The translations under genes and the position numbers were made by a program. From NCBI GenBank assembly GCA_031216915.1, contig CM062296.1, positions 453,406,287-453,470,286 of the forward strand: a DNA stretch of 64,000 nucleotides, in the 5' to 3' direction. Source of the DNA: Pictodentalium vernedei (taxonomy: Eukaryota; Mollusca; Scaphopoda; Dentaliida; Dentaliidae). The notes below the pieces were generated by a model that worked only from the letters and a program-made list of their open reading frames with translations, was not told the DNA's origin and searched no databases. Each line of letters opens with the position of its first letter. The first letter of the stretch is position 1. Shown here one piece after another: positions 31,520 to 44,200 of this stretch.

Positions 31520-32960
31520 TGTTGGTTTGTTTTTCATTTGCACAGTTCTACATTTTCAATAACTGCCAATTGACCCCCCCCCCCCCCCTCCCATACACAC
31601 ACATATACAAATACATGTATATTAAAAATTAAAGAGCACTACATTCCTGAAGCAAATATCTGAGTCATCCTCACTGAGTACTATGCATACATGTATTTTC
31701 CATAATTTCACTCTTTTTATCAGAATGGGTGCCTGTAGGGATTAAATCGAAGGTTGTAAACAAGCCCTTGTGGGTACATGTACTTGTGGGACACGCACAT
31801 CACTACAAAATCAATATTTTAGGGTTTTATGCATTTTAACAGTGCTATGAGATACCATAGGAGCAGTGTTCAGCTGGCCATACCGTTGGAAAAAAATCAG
31901 TGTTTTATGTTTTGTCAGTGCCATACCAATGACTCTAGGTGCCTTCACTGGGAAAGTGAGGCTTTTTTTACAAGAGTGGCAAAATATTCATCAAATGCAT
32001 TGTGACATATCTTCAGAAGCCAGAATGTGATTTAAAAACTACCACAAATGGGAAATTTAATATCACAAGAGGTTTGTTTTGCGTCAACATCAATTAATTT
32101 ATGAATTTTAGTTTTTGATAAAAAGGGGCATACTAGGGGGACACCTTCAGGGCTATATTTTGCCACATCAGTATGCACATGTAGAAGAAAATTTGACATC
32201 AGTTGTTTGGATAAAATGGTACTGTCTATTGATATTGGTGAATTATATAGCTGCAACCCCACTTTTTGAATCAAAATTGACATTCAAATTGTTTCATGGG
32301 GTTGGAACACCACTCTTTGTCTTGGTATATGGTTAAATGAGACAAATTTTTCCTCAAAGTATTGCATGCTGATGCAGATTTTAGTTTTATTTTGGGATTA
32401 GGTTAGTTTTCAAAGAAAAGCTAGATGAATTCCTTCCCTCTCAGCTTACTCTTTAGGTAACAGAGTAGAAAAATGTATTGGGGGCAACAGCAGTTTTTAA
32501 GCCATTTGACACAGTTTGGACAGTTTTCTTTAAAACAACAAATTTCCTATGTTTTTAACTCGGTGGAAGCCAAACGTTGAATTCTCTTGCAGAAATGACT
32601 CTTTTGTCACGTGAAAGAGGTAAAATGTATCTTTGATAGGATTGGGGTTGATTAAGGAAATACATAATTTGGCTTCTGAACCTGATTTAATTATTATTTT
32701 GAGAGATTATTTCACATTTAAAAATGCATTGGGGTACCACAAACCTTACAGTACCTTTTTATTGTTTTGAAAAATATGTTTTTGTCAGTAAGGGCTATTA
32801 TATTGCAAGCAGATTCACATCTTGAGCAAGTGTAGCCTCCAGTGGCACAATACAGCCTTCAGCAAATGCCAAATAACAACCAATTTTACCCTACATGCAC
32901 ACATGTATAAATAAATGTAATTAAAACATGGTTCCTCATCATAGTACTAGGGGCAGAGGG
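31520..32960 (+). repeat. Non-coding direct duplication, copy 2
   Basis: Partner of 28290-29900 (see that entry). It has a poly-C tract at 31576-31588 where copy 1 has CCCCCTCCACCTCACACAC. Confidence 0.8.
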
Positions 32961-33975
32961 GGTTTATTCTGTATATAACCAGTTTATTCATGGATATGTG
33001 GATGTGTGAATGGCATCAATAATTAGGCCACATTGAAACTCTTTTTTCAAATTTATTTCCCCTTCACCTTGTGTGAGGACAATAATAATCCTTATGAATC
33101 ATTTTTTATGATCAATCACGAAACAAACGTCAACACAACAACTCTATGAAATGGTCCGCATAGATTTTCGAACTCGACCAAGACCTTGTTCCTTGAAACC
33201 CATGTGCCAAATATCTGTCAAATCGGTTGACGTTTGTTGAAGCACAGTTACTGGAAGTTGTGGATACAACCACTTTTTTACTGATAACACTGAAAGCACC
33301 ACGTCAATCCTGACCCCGTGACCGTGTTACACATACAGTAGCCTATATAATAATAGACAAGTAATGAAAGGTTTTTTGCCCTGACCGATACCCCCTTCCC
33401 AGTTCATTTGTGAATTCGTTCATTGAACAAAGATTCATCAACACAGTTTTCTTGTACAGCTATCCACAAGGAATTTAACTTCATGTTTATCATACATTAA
33501 TAATCAAATCATCATACTACGGCTTCTTTATTTGATAAAAAAAAACTTTTTTGCCCGCGACTCGACGCCATTAGAACAACAATGATGCCGTAACGTTTTT
33601 AGTGTCTAAAAATACCGTCTAAAAATGATTGCGGAATACTGAAACGGATCAAGTTCTTGTCATCTGCTTTGCAGTGATAGTCGGTGAATTTTTAGACTGC
33701 AGTCGTATGTTTTATGCTATTTATGATAAGAAAATGGAAGTACTTAGAAGCTGGACAGGTTGGCAGCACTATCTGCGCGTGCAGAAAATGTGCAGCTAAT
33801 GTTACGGTTAGTTCAAAGGAAAAAATTAAATAAAATAAAGTCTAGGCCTACCCCCATTTATACACCTCATTAGTGTTGCTTATTTCGTTCTCTCAGGTTA
33901 TTTGACTTTGGAAATGCGCCGCAATCTAGGGATGGCGCCCAACATTTCCCCGATGTAGGCGTATGACTCCCACCG

Positions 33976-34008
33976 GGGGGGGGGGGGGGGGGGGGGGGTC
34001 TAGACAAT
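33976..34008. repeat. Long poly-G tract
   Basis: More than 30 G. A matching long C tract occurs at 34951-34969. Such tracts are prone to sequencing and assembly error. Confidence 0.9.
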
Positions 34009-34015
34009 TTATTTA

Positions 34016-34078
34016 TTTATTGGTGTTTAAGGTCACATATTTTTTAACAATGGCTAATCATGCCCACAACATGAATAG
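34016..34078 (-). mobile_element. SINE 3'-end fragment
   Basis: ATTTATTTATTTATTGGTGT, GGTCACATATTTTT and CAATGGCTAATCATG match the 3' end of the SINE family. Confidence 0.85.
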
Positions 34079-34104
34079 CAACTCAACACCGGGGGTGAGC
34101 GTTA

Positions 34105-34245
34105 ATAAGCCATGTTACCCATTTTAGAGAGGGTTTACACCTCCCAAGAATTGGTGACTGGGTCCTATTTTACCAGTAAAACAGAGCCTGTTTACCGCAG
34201 TGAACAGGCACTGCTTTACTTCCCGGGGTTCCCGCGGGCAGACGT
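34105..34245 (-). repeat. Inverted partner of 30225-30370
   Basis: See 30225-30370. Here the repeat directly follows a SINE tail. Confidence 0.7.
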
Positions 34246-35869
34246 CTGGAAATCCTCGGGCCGACCATGGTTTGGCCAGATGAGTATAATTTTTGTTTTA
34301 ATTGGGAAAAAGTCACAATAGGCTTATCCGTGAATCTAGAGGCAAGAAAGCCAGTAACTGCAAGCAGCCAAGTTAACATAAACTACAGATTCTGAAGATA
34401 TCTTCCAATAATATAACAATACCATGAGTTTCGAGGGCCTTGAGGTTTATTACCGGCCCGAGAGGAATGAATAAAAGCCCGAGGGTTTATTACCGGCCCG
34501 AGAGTCGAGGGCCGTTAATAAGGCAGAGGGCTGTTGATCTTCATCCACCAAGCGCCGCATCTGAAAGTCTGCGCCTACAAGCCCCCCCCCCCCCCTCCCA
34601 TTCACCAGCTTCTAATTTTACGTTTCACTCCCCATGCAAGTAACAGGTAATTTTTGATGTAGCCAGTTCAAGTTTGGCAATTGAGGAGGAAGAACGTTTG
34701 CAGCAGCAAGTAGAAGGGGTCAAGGGGAACGGCGTTCCCCCAAAAGCATCACTGCCCTTGCCTCCCCACGACTCCCAAACGCACGCACAAATGCTCACAG
34801 TGGGTTTTCTAGAAAGGTTTTTCTTTTTTTTAAAAAGAAATGGAAAGATTGTTTGTCGAGACCCCGAGATATCTTAATCGGTCAAGTGCTTCGTCTGAAT
34901 AATATGTGCCTAGGCCTACAACAAGCCTCGCCGCTCCCAACCCATTCACCCCCCCCCCCCCCCCCCCCCGCTCCACGTTTCAGACAACATGTAGGCTAGT
35001 GGGCCTAATACACTATTATGATTAAGGTTGTTCAGCATTAAATTTAAATGTTGTCAATGTCACGATTCCTAGCTGGCATTGTAAAAAAGAGATGCAAGAG
35101 AATTTCCTTTTTATACAGGCCATGAGATCACTCTGACCCCTCCCTGTCTGTCATATAGGCCCATAGCCAAGATCTAATACCCTTTCCGCCACCAATACAT
35201 ATTCCTTTCAAAGCTTCCTGCATTTTCAACTTCTGACAACAAGGTAGCGCTGTCTTAAATTAACCACCAGGTTTTTTTTTATTAAAGTTCGGACAAGTTG
35301 GTTGTGCCTTGACAATAAATTGAACTCGAGGACAGGGGTGCAACAATTGTTTTGCAGGGAAGACTCTTACATTATAGCCCACATCCATTATTCTTCTGTT
35401 CTGTCGTCTCCAGCACAAGAACAACGCAGTGCGTAGTTTCGCTTTCCGGGTTAACTTTTGTACAGCCTAGCAACGAAATGTCACGCCATCATCGTTGTTC
35501 CAATGGCGTCGAGTCGCGGGCCAAAAAGTCGACTGGAGAGTTTTTTTTATCAAATAAAGAAGCCGTAGTATGATGATTTGATTATTAATTTATGATAAAC
35601 ATGAAGTTAAATTCCTTGTGGATAGCTGTACAAGAAAACAGTGTTGATGAATCTTTGTTCAATGAACGAATTCACAAATGAACTGGGAAGGGGGTATCGG
35701 TCAGGGCAAAAAAGCTTTCATTACTTGTCTATTATTATATAGACTACTGTATGTGTAACACGGGGTCAGGACTGAAGTGGTGCTTTCATTGTTATCAGTG
35801 AATAAAGTGGTTGTATTCACAACTTCCAGTAACTGTGGTTGAAGTATCGCGCTATCAAGCTCAAAATAA

Positions 35870-36060
35870 GTAGATTTTAACAAAGGGCCATAACTCTTGA
35901 TAATAAAACGCTGACACGCCCTATTTTGCGTCATCGGGTGTTGCACGTGCATATCAAGCTACATACCAAATATCAAAACCCGTCCAGAAATAACTAAGTT
36001 TTCTAGCAAAAAAGGCCGCCTGCCCGGCGACCTGCCCTCGCCATACCAATACTAGTCAAG
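35870..36060. repeat. Fragment of a lophotrochozoan-type dispersed repeat
   Basis: AAGGGCCATAACTCTTGATA and CATACCAAATATCAAAACC have the wording of a repeat I associate with bivalve and other lophotrochozoan genomes. Only a fragment is present. Confidence 0.5.
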
Positions 36061-36573
36061 GTTTTTTGTTGTTGAAAAATTCGACTAAAAATAGGAAACT
36101 AATTGAATAGAATTAAATAAGTATGCCTAATGATATCACACAAAATAAATACAAATATGCTTTTTGAACTGGCAGCAATTGCGTATCAAATAATATTAAC
36201 GTCTTACTTTTGTTAACGATTCCTTCGTTTTCCAATCGCCCAAAGAGATTCATCAATTTCAAATAGCGAATCCGGACCAGAAGAAACGGATAAATTACCA
36301 AATAACAGCGAGGTTATTTCGTAAATCCGGCGACGGAACACCGGCGACGTTTTCTTCTCGAGTCTGACAAATAACTGACAACATTGGTGTCATTAAATTG
36401 AGATAGGTCGGATATCACACATAAATATCTGCTATTGCGCACCCCCCCCCCCCCCCCCCCCCCCCATCCTATACACCCTGCAAGTATAAATATCTCCATA
36501 ATAAAATTTCTTGCCTAATGTTCCCTACATGGTTCAAATTGGAGGGGGGGGGGGGGGGGCGTATGGATGAATG
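36061..36573. other. No gene; poly-C and poly-G tracts
   Basis: Holds a C-run of about 24 (36441-36465) and a G-run (36543-36560). Nothing else is recognised. Confidence 0.5.
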
Positions 36574-37430
36574 TTAGCTCACCGAAGGGAGCTCAACTTA
36601 TCACTTGCCGTGCGTCGTCGTCCATCGTGAACTTTACATTTACATTATCGACTTCTCCTTCCAAACTACTGGACCAAATTGAACCAAATTTAGTGTGCAT
36701 GTTCCTTATATGTCAATTCAAATTTGTACAAATAACCTTGCCGCGCTCACAAGGGGCATTACTCTGATAGCACCCATACTTTTTTTTAAAAAAATTAAAA
36801 AATCTTCTACTCCAGAACCATCATTTAGAATATTTTGATATTTGGTATATAACATCTCTAGGGGTGGGGTGGGGGTTGGGGGTGTCAGTCACATTCAAGT
36901 TTGTTCAAATCGAGTCCATGGGTTAATAATCGGGCTCCCAGTAGGAGCCCGAATTTTAACTTAGTGACATACGAGGACATTTCTTTAAAAAAATCTTTCA
37001 TATTTGGTATGAATGCTTCCGTATTTGGTATACAACATCTCTAAGAGGGTCAGATTCAAGTTTGTACAAATCGGGTGCCTCAGCTAGTATTTGGGCTCTC
37101 TATTGGGGCCCAAAGATTAACTTAATGCAATGTGAGGACATTTCTTTAAAACCTCCTTCATCTCAAGGGGGATCAGGTTCAAGTTTGTTAAATTTGTGTC
37201 CCTGGCTTATTATTTGGGCTCTCTACGGGCAGGGGTGGGGGTGGCTTGGGGAGCATGATAGGTTCAGGTTTGTTCAAATCGATTCCTTAGTGTTTTTCCA
37301 TAAAATTTGCCTTTCATGCCTTCATTCCTTTGTTGTGTTGATGAACCATGTATAACTGAATGTGACCCCATATACTTCTTTGAACCACGTTGGCAGGTGA
37401 GCGATTAAGGCCCCTTGGGACCTCTTGTTT
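36574..37430 (+). repeat. Dispersed element with AGCTCACC...GGTGAGC ends
   Basis: Starts TTAGCTCACCGAAGGGAGCT and ends GGTGAGCGATTAAGGCCCC...GGGACCTCTTGTTT at 37430. The end words are inverted (AGCTCACC/GGTGAGC). The interior has three loosely repeated units, each with 'TTCAAGTTTGT.CAAAT' and a GGGCTC word, at about 36890, 37045 and 37170. I recognise this as a repeat type frequent in molluscan sequence. It supports the taxonomic guess. No protein is evident. Confidence 0.65.
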
Positions 37431-37800
37431 AGTCAAGTTGTGACGAAGTCAGGCTCGACATATAGTTTGGTGCATGGCGGGCGGGCGTAAACAATTGGTT
37501 TCCGGATGATAACTTGATAATGGTTCGACCCACATTCATGATGCTCCATAGGTAGGTTGGCATCGGTAAGTGGAAGAACCCTATTTATTTTGGACTTGCT
37601 TGGTCAACGGTCAAGGTCACAGTGACTATGAACATAGTAAATTGTAAACAATTGGTTTCTGGATGATAACTTGACTACACTTGAACCCACATTCTTGAAA
37701 CTTCATTGGTAGGTTGGCCTAGGTGAGTGGAAGACCGCTATTTATCTTGGACACGCTAGGTCAAAGGTCAAGGTCACAGTGACCTTGAACGTAATAAATC
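37431..37800 (+). repeat. Tandem ~159-bp repeat with GGTCAAGGTCACAGTGAC
   Basis: Two units. ACAATTGGTTTC.GGATGATA recurs at 37489 and 37648, and GGTCAAGGTCACAGTGAC ends each. This wording is common in bivalve and other molluscan DNA. Confidence 0.8.
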
Positions 37801-37837
37801 CAACCGGAATTATTTTTTTGGGGGGGGGGGGTGGATG

Positions 37838-37945
37838 TGCCCCCATGGCTGAGCCACTGTGCCCCCACTTGGGCAATCGTGATTAAGTGCCTTGCCCAAT
37901 GACACAACGCAGTTACCCCTGCTGAGGATCGAACCGTGTATCTCT
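37838..37945 (-). mobile_element. SINE head fragment
   Basis: GTGCCCCCACTTGGGCAATC, AAGTGCCTTGCCCAATGACA and GGATCGAACC (mutated B box) identify the 5' part of a minus-strand SINE. The flanking G-run is at 37818-37830. Confidence 0.85.
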
Positions 37946-38149
37946 CGGCTTGATGTTAGTAGTAAATCATGTACACGATCGACCCACATTGGCCGTATCT
38001 CATGTGACATGGCCCAGTTACTTCATTTTTGGTTGTCAATGGTAGCCCGCATGAGTGCCATCTTGTGACAACAATGTCACAACATCCCCATAGTGATACG
38101 TGGTCCTAGTCTGCAGGCACCGCGCGTTTTGTTGAGGGGAGACGAGTGT

Positions 38150-38600
38150 ATGTCGTCCATTTTGTATATCTGAGACCGCCATCTTGGTTTCAATGGTAGC
38201 ACATGGTTGCTATGTGACCCAAAACCTTCTAATAGGAAAGGGATGTGTTCGGAGGGTGTGTTCGATTGAATAGGAGTAAATTTAATTACAACAAACAACC
38301 TGACAATCCCTCTAAATAATCCAAAACTACCCAAACTACCAAACCCCCATCTATGGCTTATAATAGTAGCACGTAGTGCTAAATGAATGATGAGAGGTCT
38401 CATGTGGAAAAATTTTACGTGAACTAGAATAAATCAAATTACCACGAACATCCAGACAAACCCTCTAAACCATCAAAACAACTTTATTTGGCACGGATTC
38501 CTCAATTTTGGACTTAAAAGAGTAGCATGCAGTGCTTTAAGGTGCGCTTCCTGGTATGAGTAATTGTATTTGTTCGAATACTTTGTAAAATTACCCAAAT
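38150..38600. repeat. Diverged tandem repeat, ~170-190-bp unit
   Basis: TAGCACATGGTTGCTA (38197), TAGCACGTAGTGCTA (38368) and TAGCATGCAGTGCTT (38523) mark three units. Each is preceded by an 'aatccaaaactacc'-like stretch. No coding signal. Confidence 0.6.
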
Positions 38601-38940
38601 AAATCCAACAGTTCTTTTACTAGTGCGGGTTTCCCACTAAATATTAGGTTTCTATCTGTTGTCCCCTAGAATTTTTCTTTCTGCCCAACAATAGACGCAT
38701 TCCTTTGTATAAGAGTAACTTTATTGTTTCGAATGTGCACCAAAGTTTCGGTATTTTATCTATCCCGATATATTCTGTGGTTTATCCTTCTATTTCCTAG
38801 CCCGTTTTGCCTTTTACTGGCCCCATTTCTGCCTATCCCAACAGTCTATTTTGTCTTGGCCGTCTCTGTTTTTGCCTTTCCTGTGTTTTACGAAGTCCTC
38901 TATGATCCTCAAACCCAAAATACAATCAAGCAGGGATAGG

Positions 38941-39435
38941 TATTATTCGAACGACTGGAATCTTATCGAGCGAATAAGCTTTTGAGCAATTACTGAAAAA
39001 GTCATTGCGCGAACGACTCAAATCCCATTGAGCAAATGAGTATCGAAAGAGCAATTTCTTTTACGACTCTTAATGCTCATCGGGGTATAGGAGGATACCT
39101 ATGGCATGATGACGTAGTACTATATATACCTGATGATAATTTAGCTCCTAGCATCTGCCCAGTTCTAGACCTCTCCGTGATCTTCATATCTCCAACACCA
39201 CTTTTACTGATTTTCCCAATATTGCCATCGTCTGCCCTATGATTAGCTTTTACAGTAGTCACCAAAACATGTAGTCTTCTCCACTCTTGCTGCCTTGTAC
39301 CATTACTAGCACCAGTACAGGCTTGCTAACCATCTCAGATTGCTCGAACGACCAGAGTCGAACAAATGAGTAATTGCCTGAACGAGTGACTTCACGTACG
39401 ACTCTTTTGCTCGTCTGGGTATTGAAGGATGGGAA
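38941..39435. repeat. Pair of related segments with GAACGACT motifs
   Basis: About 38945-39105 and 39340-39435 share CGAACGAC, GAGCAAATGAGTA, ACGACTCTT..TGCTCGTC and GGGTAT.GA.GGAT words. The separation is about 390 bp. Non-coding. Confidence 0.6.
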
Positions 39436-39881
39436 GGATCTTGGGAACTAACAACGTGATATAATAACCTTAGTTATTGAAATTGACGTACAATCCAGCT
39501 CATAATATAGTCTTGGTTTTGAAAGTGTTGTTAAACTCTAATGAACCAATTTGCCAGTGAAGTATGATCTTTTGTCAGTTTAAAAAATGAAGATTTGTTT
39601 TACTATAGCTTGTCTCAAGTTTGATCCCTCCGCAATCTTTCAAAATTTCCCGATTGCCATATTTGTCGCCACATTAACATATGAACATACATGTGTGGTT
39701 CTGTGTTTATTGCATGTCGCTGTACAACACGTTTTGGCAAATTGTTATATTTCACATAACTGCTGCTATTTCTGCGATATATACCATCTCTTTCCTGAAA
39801 AATCTTGCTTAGGGCCTGCAATATTTACCGAAGTTAACAATATTGGGTGTGCACCATTACGTGTCACGTATTTTCATATTA
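39436..39881. other. No recognised feature
   Basis: Frames of up to 100 codons (39587-39889 plus) have no family resemblance. Confidence 0.4.
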
Positions 39882-40533
39882 TCCTGTGAATGATCTTCAT
39901 ATGTTCTTCGAAGTGAAATATTCCAGTCTGCTGCATCGTTGCGGTGTATGGGGGAGTGCTTGCAGGCGCCTCCAAATAAGTTGCACCAAGGCAGAAACTT
40001 GTGTACAAATTTTGACAGCCATTCAAAGTGAAAATATTGAGTTTGTCAGGAACCGCGTCGCTGCAGATTGTGGATTGGTGCTTACGGGCACTTTCCCATT
40101 GATTGCAGCAGGAAAAAATAGTTGTGAACAAATTTTGACAATCTTTTGAAGTGAATTTATTCAGTCTGTCAGGATCTGCCTCGTTGCGATTTGTGGGAGA
40201 GTACTTAAAGGCACCTTCCCATGATGTGCGGCAAGGCAAAAACTTGTGAACGCACCTTGTCAGCCCACTCGACACCCAAACACACTTCGACGGTCAACTT
40301 GACAGCCATGCATAATCTGGCAAGATTTGTCCTCCCATCCCCCCCCCCCCCCCAACCAAAAAAAAAAATAAATCTTGAATTGTCATAAGCTTTTCGAGAG
40401 TGTCATCAGGTACTCTCTATTAGTTCCAAACAAAAGCAAATGTTGTTTGCCCTTGGATCAACACATGGATTGACCACAAACACGAAGACTACATTAGGAT
40501 ATACTTATCTTTCTTAAACTGATCGAGGACCGG
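39882..40533. repeat. Composite hairpin repeat, locus 2
   Basis: Order: three or more type c units (GTGGGAGAG...CTTCCCAT hairpins near 39945, 40070 and 40190), one type a unit with poly-C (40338-40351) and the hairpin TTTTCGAGAGTGTCATCAGGTACTCTCT, then type b (AACACGAAGACTACATTAGG...GATCGAGGACCGG). It stops abruptly at GACCGG (40532), where the LINE tail begins. The intact type b at 51.15 kb continues GATGCCC, so the LINE 3' end abuts an interrupted repeat. Confidence 0.85.
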
Positions 40534-41228
40534 ATATTGATATTGATATTTTATTTGCCAATATACTAAAATATAACAATGTATACATATAGTACATTGA
40601 GTTAACATATTGAAATTTCAGCAAAAAATATATTTCTTATAGTACATATAAATACAAAATCCCAATAATTAAAGCATTGTATTGTATACTGGCAGGGGAA
40701 GGCATAGTCAGATTGGCTGTCTTCCTGCCTTTCCCTGAAAGATATAGAAGAAAAAGAGTAAGAAAGATCAGCAAAGGAAAGAGAAAAAAATTGGTATTAC
40801 ACTGCAACATTGTGGATTCCAGTTATTACGTCTTGATATGGTCACATTCCAGCATGCGTGCGTAGTGTCGCTGATGATCAACAGCGAAATTTCGCTCCCT
40901 TGATTCTGCTGACACCATTCCTCCCATTAGCTTGGAGGTAGTAATAGTATGAGTAGATCTACGAAATGGTTGGTGGGAGCAGAATGTGAGGCTACATGGA
41001 CGAGAATACCAGACAACGATTACTGTCAAATACAACACGTGATTTTATAGTTAACCCTTTACTAACATAACCGCCGAAACCACCTACAGCATTCATAGAA
41101 GTCGTTATTCAAATTTTATTTTGTTTTCACACCTTGTTTCAAAACCACAGCCCACGATCCTCCCTTGGGGCGATCTCCTTTCTTATGACAAATGTCTCGG
41201 CTATCCACGTTGGAAAAAGGGATACATT
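40534..41228 (-). other. 3' UTR and tail of the minus-strand LINE
   Basis: Read on minus, it ends AATAAAATATCAATATCAAT at 40534-40556, a polyadenylation-like AATAAA followed by a (ATATCA)n tail. An 11-bp stem (40694-40704 with 40726-40736) encloses the loop also found at 26597-26617. CR1/L2-type LINEs typically end in short repeats with a 3' hairpin recognised by the reverse transcriptase. Confidence 0.75.
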
Positions 41229-44200
41229 TTAGGTTATACAATCCGGACAATAAGGGTTCGAACAGGAAATGTTTTCAGAGTAAGAGGAGAAAAATATTGT
41301 TGTTAACTTTTTCTTGAATTCTTTCCTATTCTCTGTATTTCTGATATCTCTTTCTAACTCATTCCGTGGCTTTGGTAGCGCAAAGACGGGTAAATTATCC
41401 AGGGTTTTGGTTCTGGTTTTGTGAGTGCGTAAGAGACCAACCTGGCGAGTAATTATGTTGGGTTGATTATTTACAATTGAGAAGAAGTTTGCAAATGAAA
41501 CCGGGAGGTTTCCATTATGCCAATCAAACATAAATAATAAGGCGTGTAATTTGTATAAATCTTTTAACTTCAATATACTATCTTTGATAAATAGGGGGTC
41601 AGTGTGTGCATTGTATTTCTTATTATTTATTATTCGTAGTGCTCGTTTCTGCAGTTTTTTAAAACGATCAAAGGCTTTTGACGCACCCTATAACGGAATT
41701 CCATAGATGAAATGGCTCTGTATCAGAGTGAAATATAACGTTTTCATAACAGCATGAGGGAGAAACTTTTTAACTTTATTTAGAACGAAGTTGGCAAGTC
41801 CAACTTTTGTGCAGAGTTGAGATATGTGGGCGTTGTACGATAAGTTGTCATCAATATTTATTCCAAGAAACTTTAAGGATTTCTCACTTTCTCCACTACC
41901 AACCTTGCAGATTACCCTGTTGTTTATATAGACATTCTGATGAGTAACATTCCTTCCTCTGTTACTTGGATTAAGTAACATGTATTTCGTTTTCTTTTCG
42001 TTCAGGACAAGATGGTTGGCTGTGCACCAGTCAAATATATTTTTTAATTCCTCATTAAAATCTGAGACTAGGGCAGTTATCTCCGCTCCAGACTTGTATG
42101 CTTCTGTGTCATCGGCAAACGACAAGACATTTAATGTAGTTGAATTACTTATGTCATGGATGTATATTAGAAATAAAATAGGACCCAATATAGAACCTTG
42201 TGGAACTCCACATGTCAGTTCAGTTAGATTAGAGTTGCTATCACCAAACGATACATACTGATTCATGTTCTTCAGATAGCTTTTGAACCAACTTAAAGCG
42301 ATACCTCTTATTCCATAGTGTTCGAGTTTTTGAAGAAGGATGTCGTGGCTTATTGTATCAAAGGCTTTGGAAAGGTCAAGAAAAATAGCTAAAGTGGTGT
42401 CCTTACTGACTTTATTATTTTCTACAGCAACATGTTTTAACAGTTGCATAACTGGATGTAGTGTGCTATCCTGCTTCCTAAAACCATATTGGTGGTGAGA
42501 GAGAATATCGAATTTGTTGAGAAATTTTATCAGTCTAACAAACATCAGTTTTTCTAAAATCTTTGAAAAGACAGGGAGAATAGTCATTGGTCTATAGTTT
42601 GTGAAGTTATTTTCATCACCTGATTTAAAGATTGGGATTACTTTTGCAATTTTCATTCTGTCAGGAACTATTCCCTGACTGAATGAAATGTTCATGGTAT
42701 GGGCAAGGGGGTTGGCAACCGAATCTATCGAATGTTTAAGGATACTGGATGAAATATTTTCACAATCCTGACTTGCTTTAGGCTTCATTTTAGTTACAAT
42801 ATTGATAATTTCCAGGGACGACGTTGGTAAAATAAACATATTATCTGGGAGTGGGTATTTCATGAATTCGGAGAAAGATTTGCGTGGATTCGATATTTTG
42901 TTTTGAGGTCTCCTTTCCTATATTTGCAAAGAAATTATTGAATTCGTGAGCGATTTCGTTCGGTGTATTTACTAGTCTTTTTTCACCCAGATTAAAAAAG
43001 GAAGGTACATTGCTTTTGTTTTTGTTTCTATTTAGAGCGTTATTTAGAATTTGCCACGTTTTTCGCATATTACTTTTATTTTCCAAGAGGACGTTTTCGT
43101 AATACATTGCTTTACTCTGTTTTCTAATTCTGTTGAACACCCGACAGTAATTTTTGTAATTTCTGACATTAAATTCTGTTGGACTTCTTAATTTTTTCAT
43201 GAAAAATTTATTCTTGTTATTGGCTGAGATTAGAAGACCTTTCGTCATCCAAGGCTGTCGCTTTATGTATTTTTTATTCCGTTTTTGACTTTGCAAAGGA
43301 AATGCCGATTCAAATGCATTCAGAAAAATATTTAAAAAGTGTTCATAGGCAGCATTGGGACAGTTGGATTCCATAACTGGAGCAAAATCACACTGGGACA
43401 ATAATACCTTGAAATATTCGATACTGCTAGTGTTTATTTTCCTAGATAGAGTTGGCATTGTATTCTCTCGTGACATATTTGCTGATTCAGCGTAAAAGAT
43501 TCCAAAATGGTCGGATACATCAGTGAGAATTATACCAGATTTGAAAGAGTTAATTAGATTATTTGAAAAGATATTGTGTATGAGCGTCGCAGAATGATCT
43601 GTCACTCTGGTTGGTTTGGTGATGACAGGCATAAATCCCTCACTAAACATTAAATCTGTAAACCTATCTGTTTTCGAGTGGCAAACTACTTTCAGAAGGT
43701 CAATATTAAAGTCGCCCGTGATTAAGGTTGTTTTCTTTTCCTTGTTAAGTATGTCAGTTATGTTGTTTACCTTCGATTGAAAAAGATCTATATCCGCTTT
43801 GGGGGCCGTGTTTGGACGATATATTACACCAATAATTCTCGACAGATTCTCTTATCCTTTAGTTCTATGAACATTGACTCAATCACATGTGGTATGAAAA
43901 TAGAAAGATCTTGTTGGACAATGAAGTTAGTGTCACTTTTTATAAATAGTCCTACTCCACCTCGACCATCGTCAGCCAAAAGTCTGGTATGTTTTAATAA
44001 AGGGTGATATCCTTCTAGTGTATACGATATATTAGAGGGGATCGGAAAGACCTCCGTGAGACCAATGAAGTCGAATGTATTTTCATTACTGTTTAGTTCA
44101 GATAGCAGGTGTTTTAGAGGATCCCAATGGGCATTGAGGCTTTGACAATTGATATGAAATGCAGAAAAAGATCCGTTCATGTCCCTGAGCTCTGATTGCA

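Larger units (their letters stand above)
33243..35846. repeat. 2.6-kb structure bounded by ~360-bp inverted repeats
   Basis: Left arm about 33243-33600, right arm about 35475-35846, inverted. Matching blocks include GTTACTGGAAGTTGTGG, CAGTTCATTTGTGAATTCGT, TGTACAGCTATCCACAAGGA, AATAATCAAATCATCATACT and CGCGACTCGACGCCATT. The interior (33600-35475) holds a poly-G tract, a SINE fragment and short repeats, and no gene. The size and arms suit a large non-autonomous transposon, but no target duplication is visible. Confidence 0.75.

Noticed and set aside
36441-36465. Poly-C tract as a telomere-like or G-quadruplex element
   Set aside because: Many such tracts occur without regular spacing; simple slippage or assembly effects are sufficient.
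38724-38939. Hydrophobic 71-codon frame that looks like membrane segments
   Set aside because: T-rich DNA gives Phe/Leu-rich translations; no start context, homologue or repeat support.
41051-41080. Start of another TTAA MITE (TTAACCCTTTACTAACAT)
   Set aside because: Only about 18 bp match the MITE end, with no central palindrome or right end, inside a LINE 3' UTR; could be chance or a tiny remnant.
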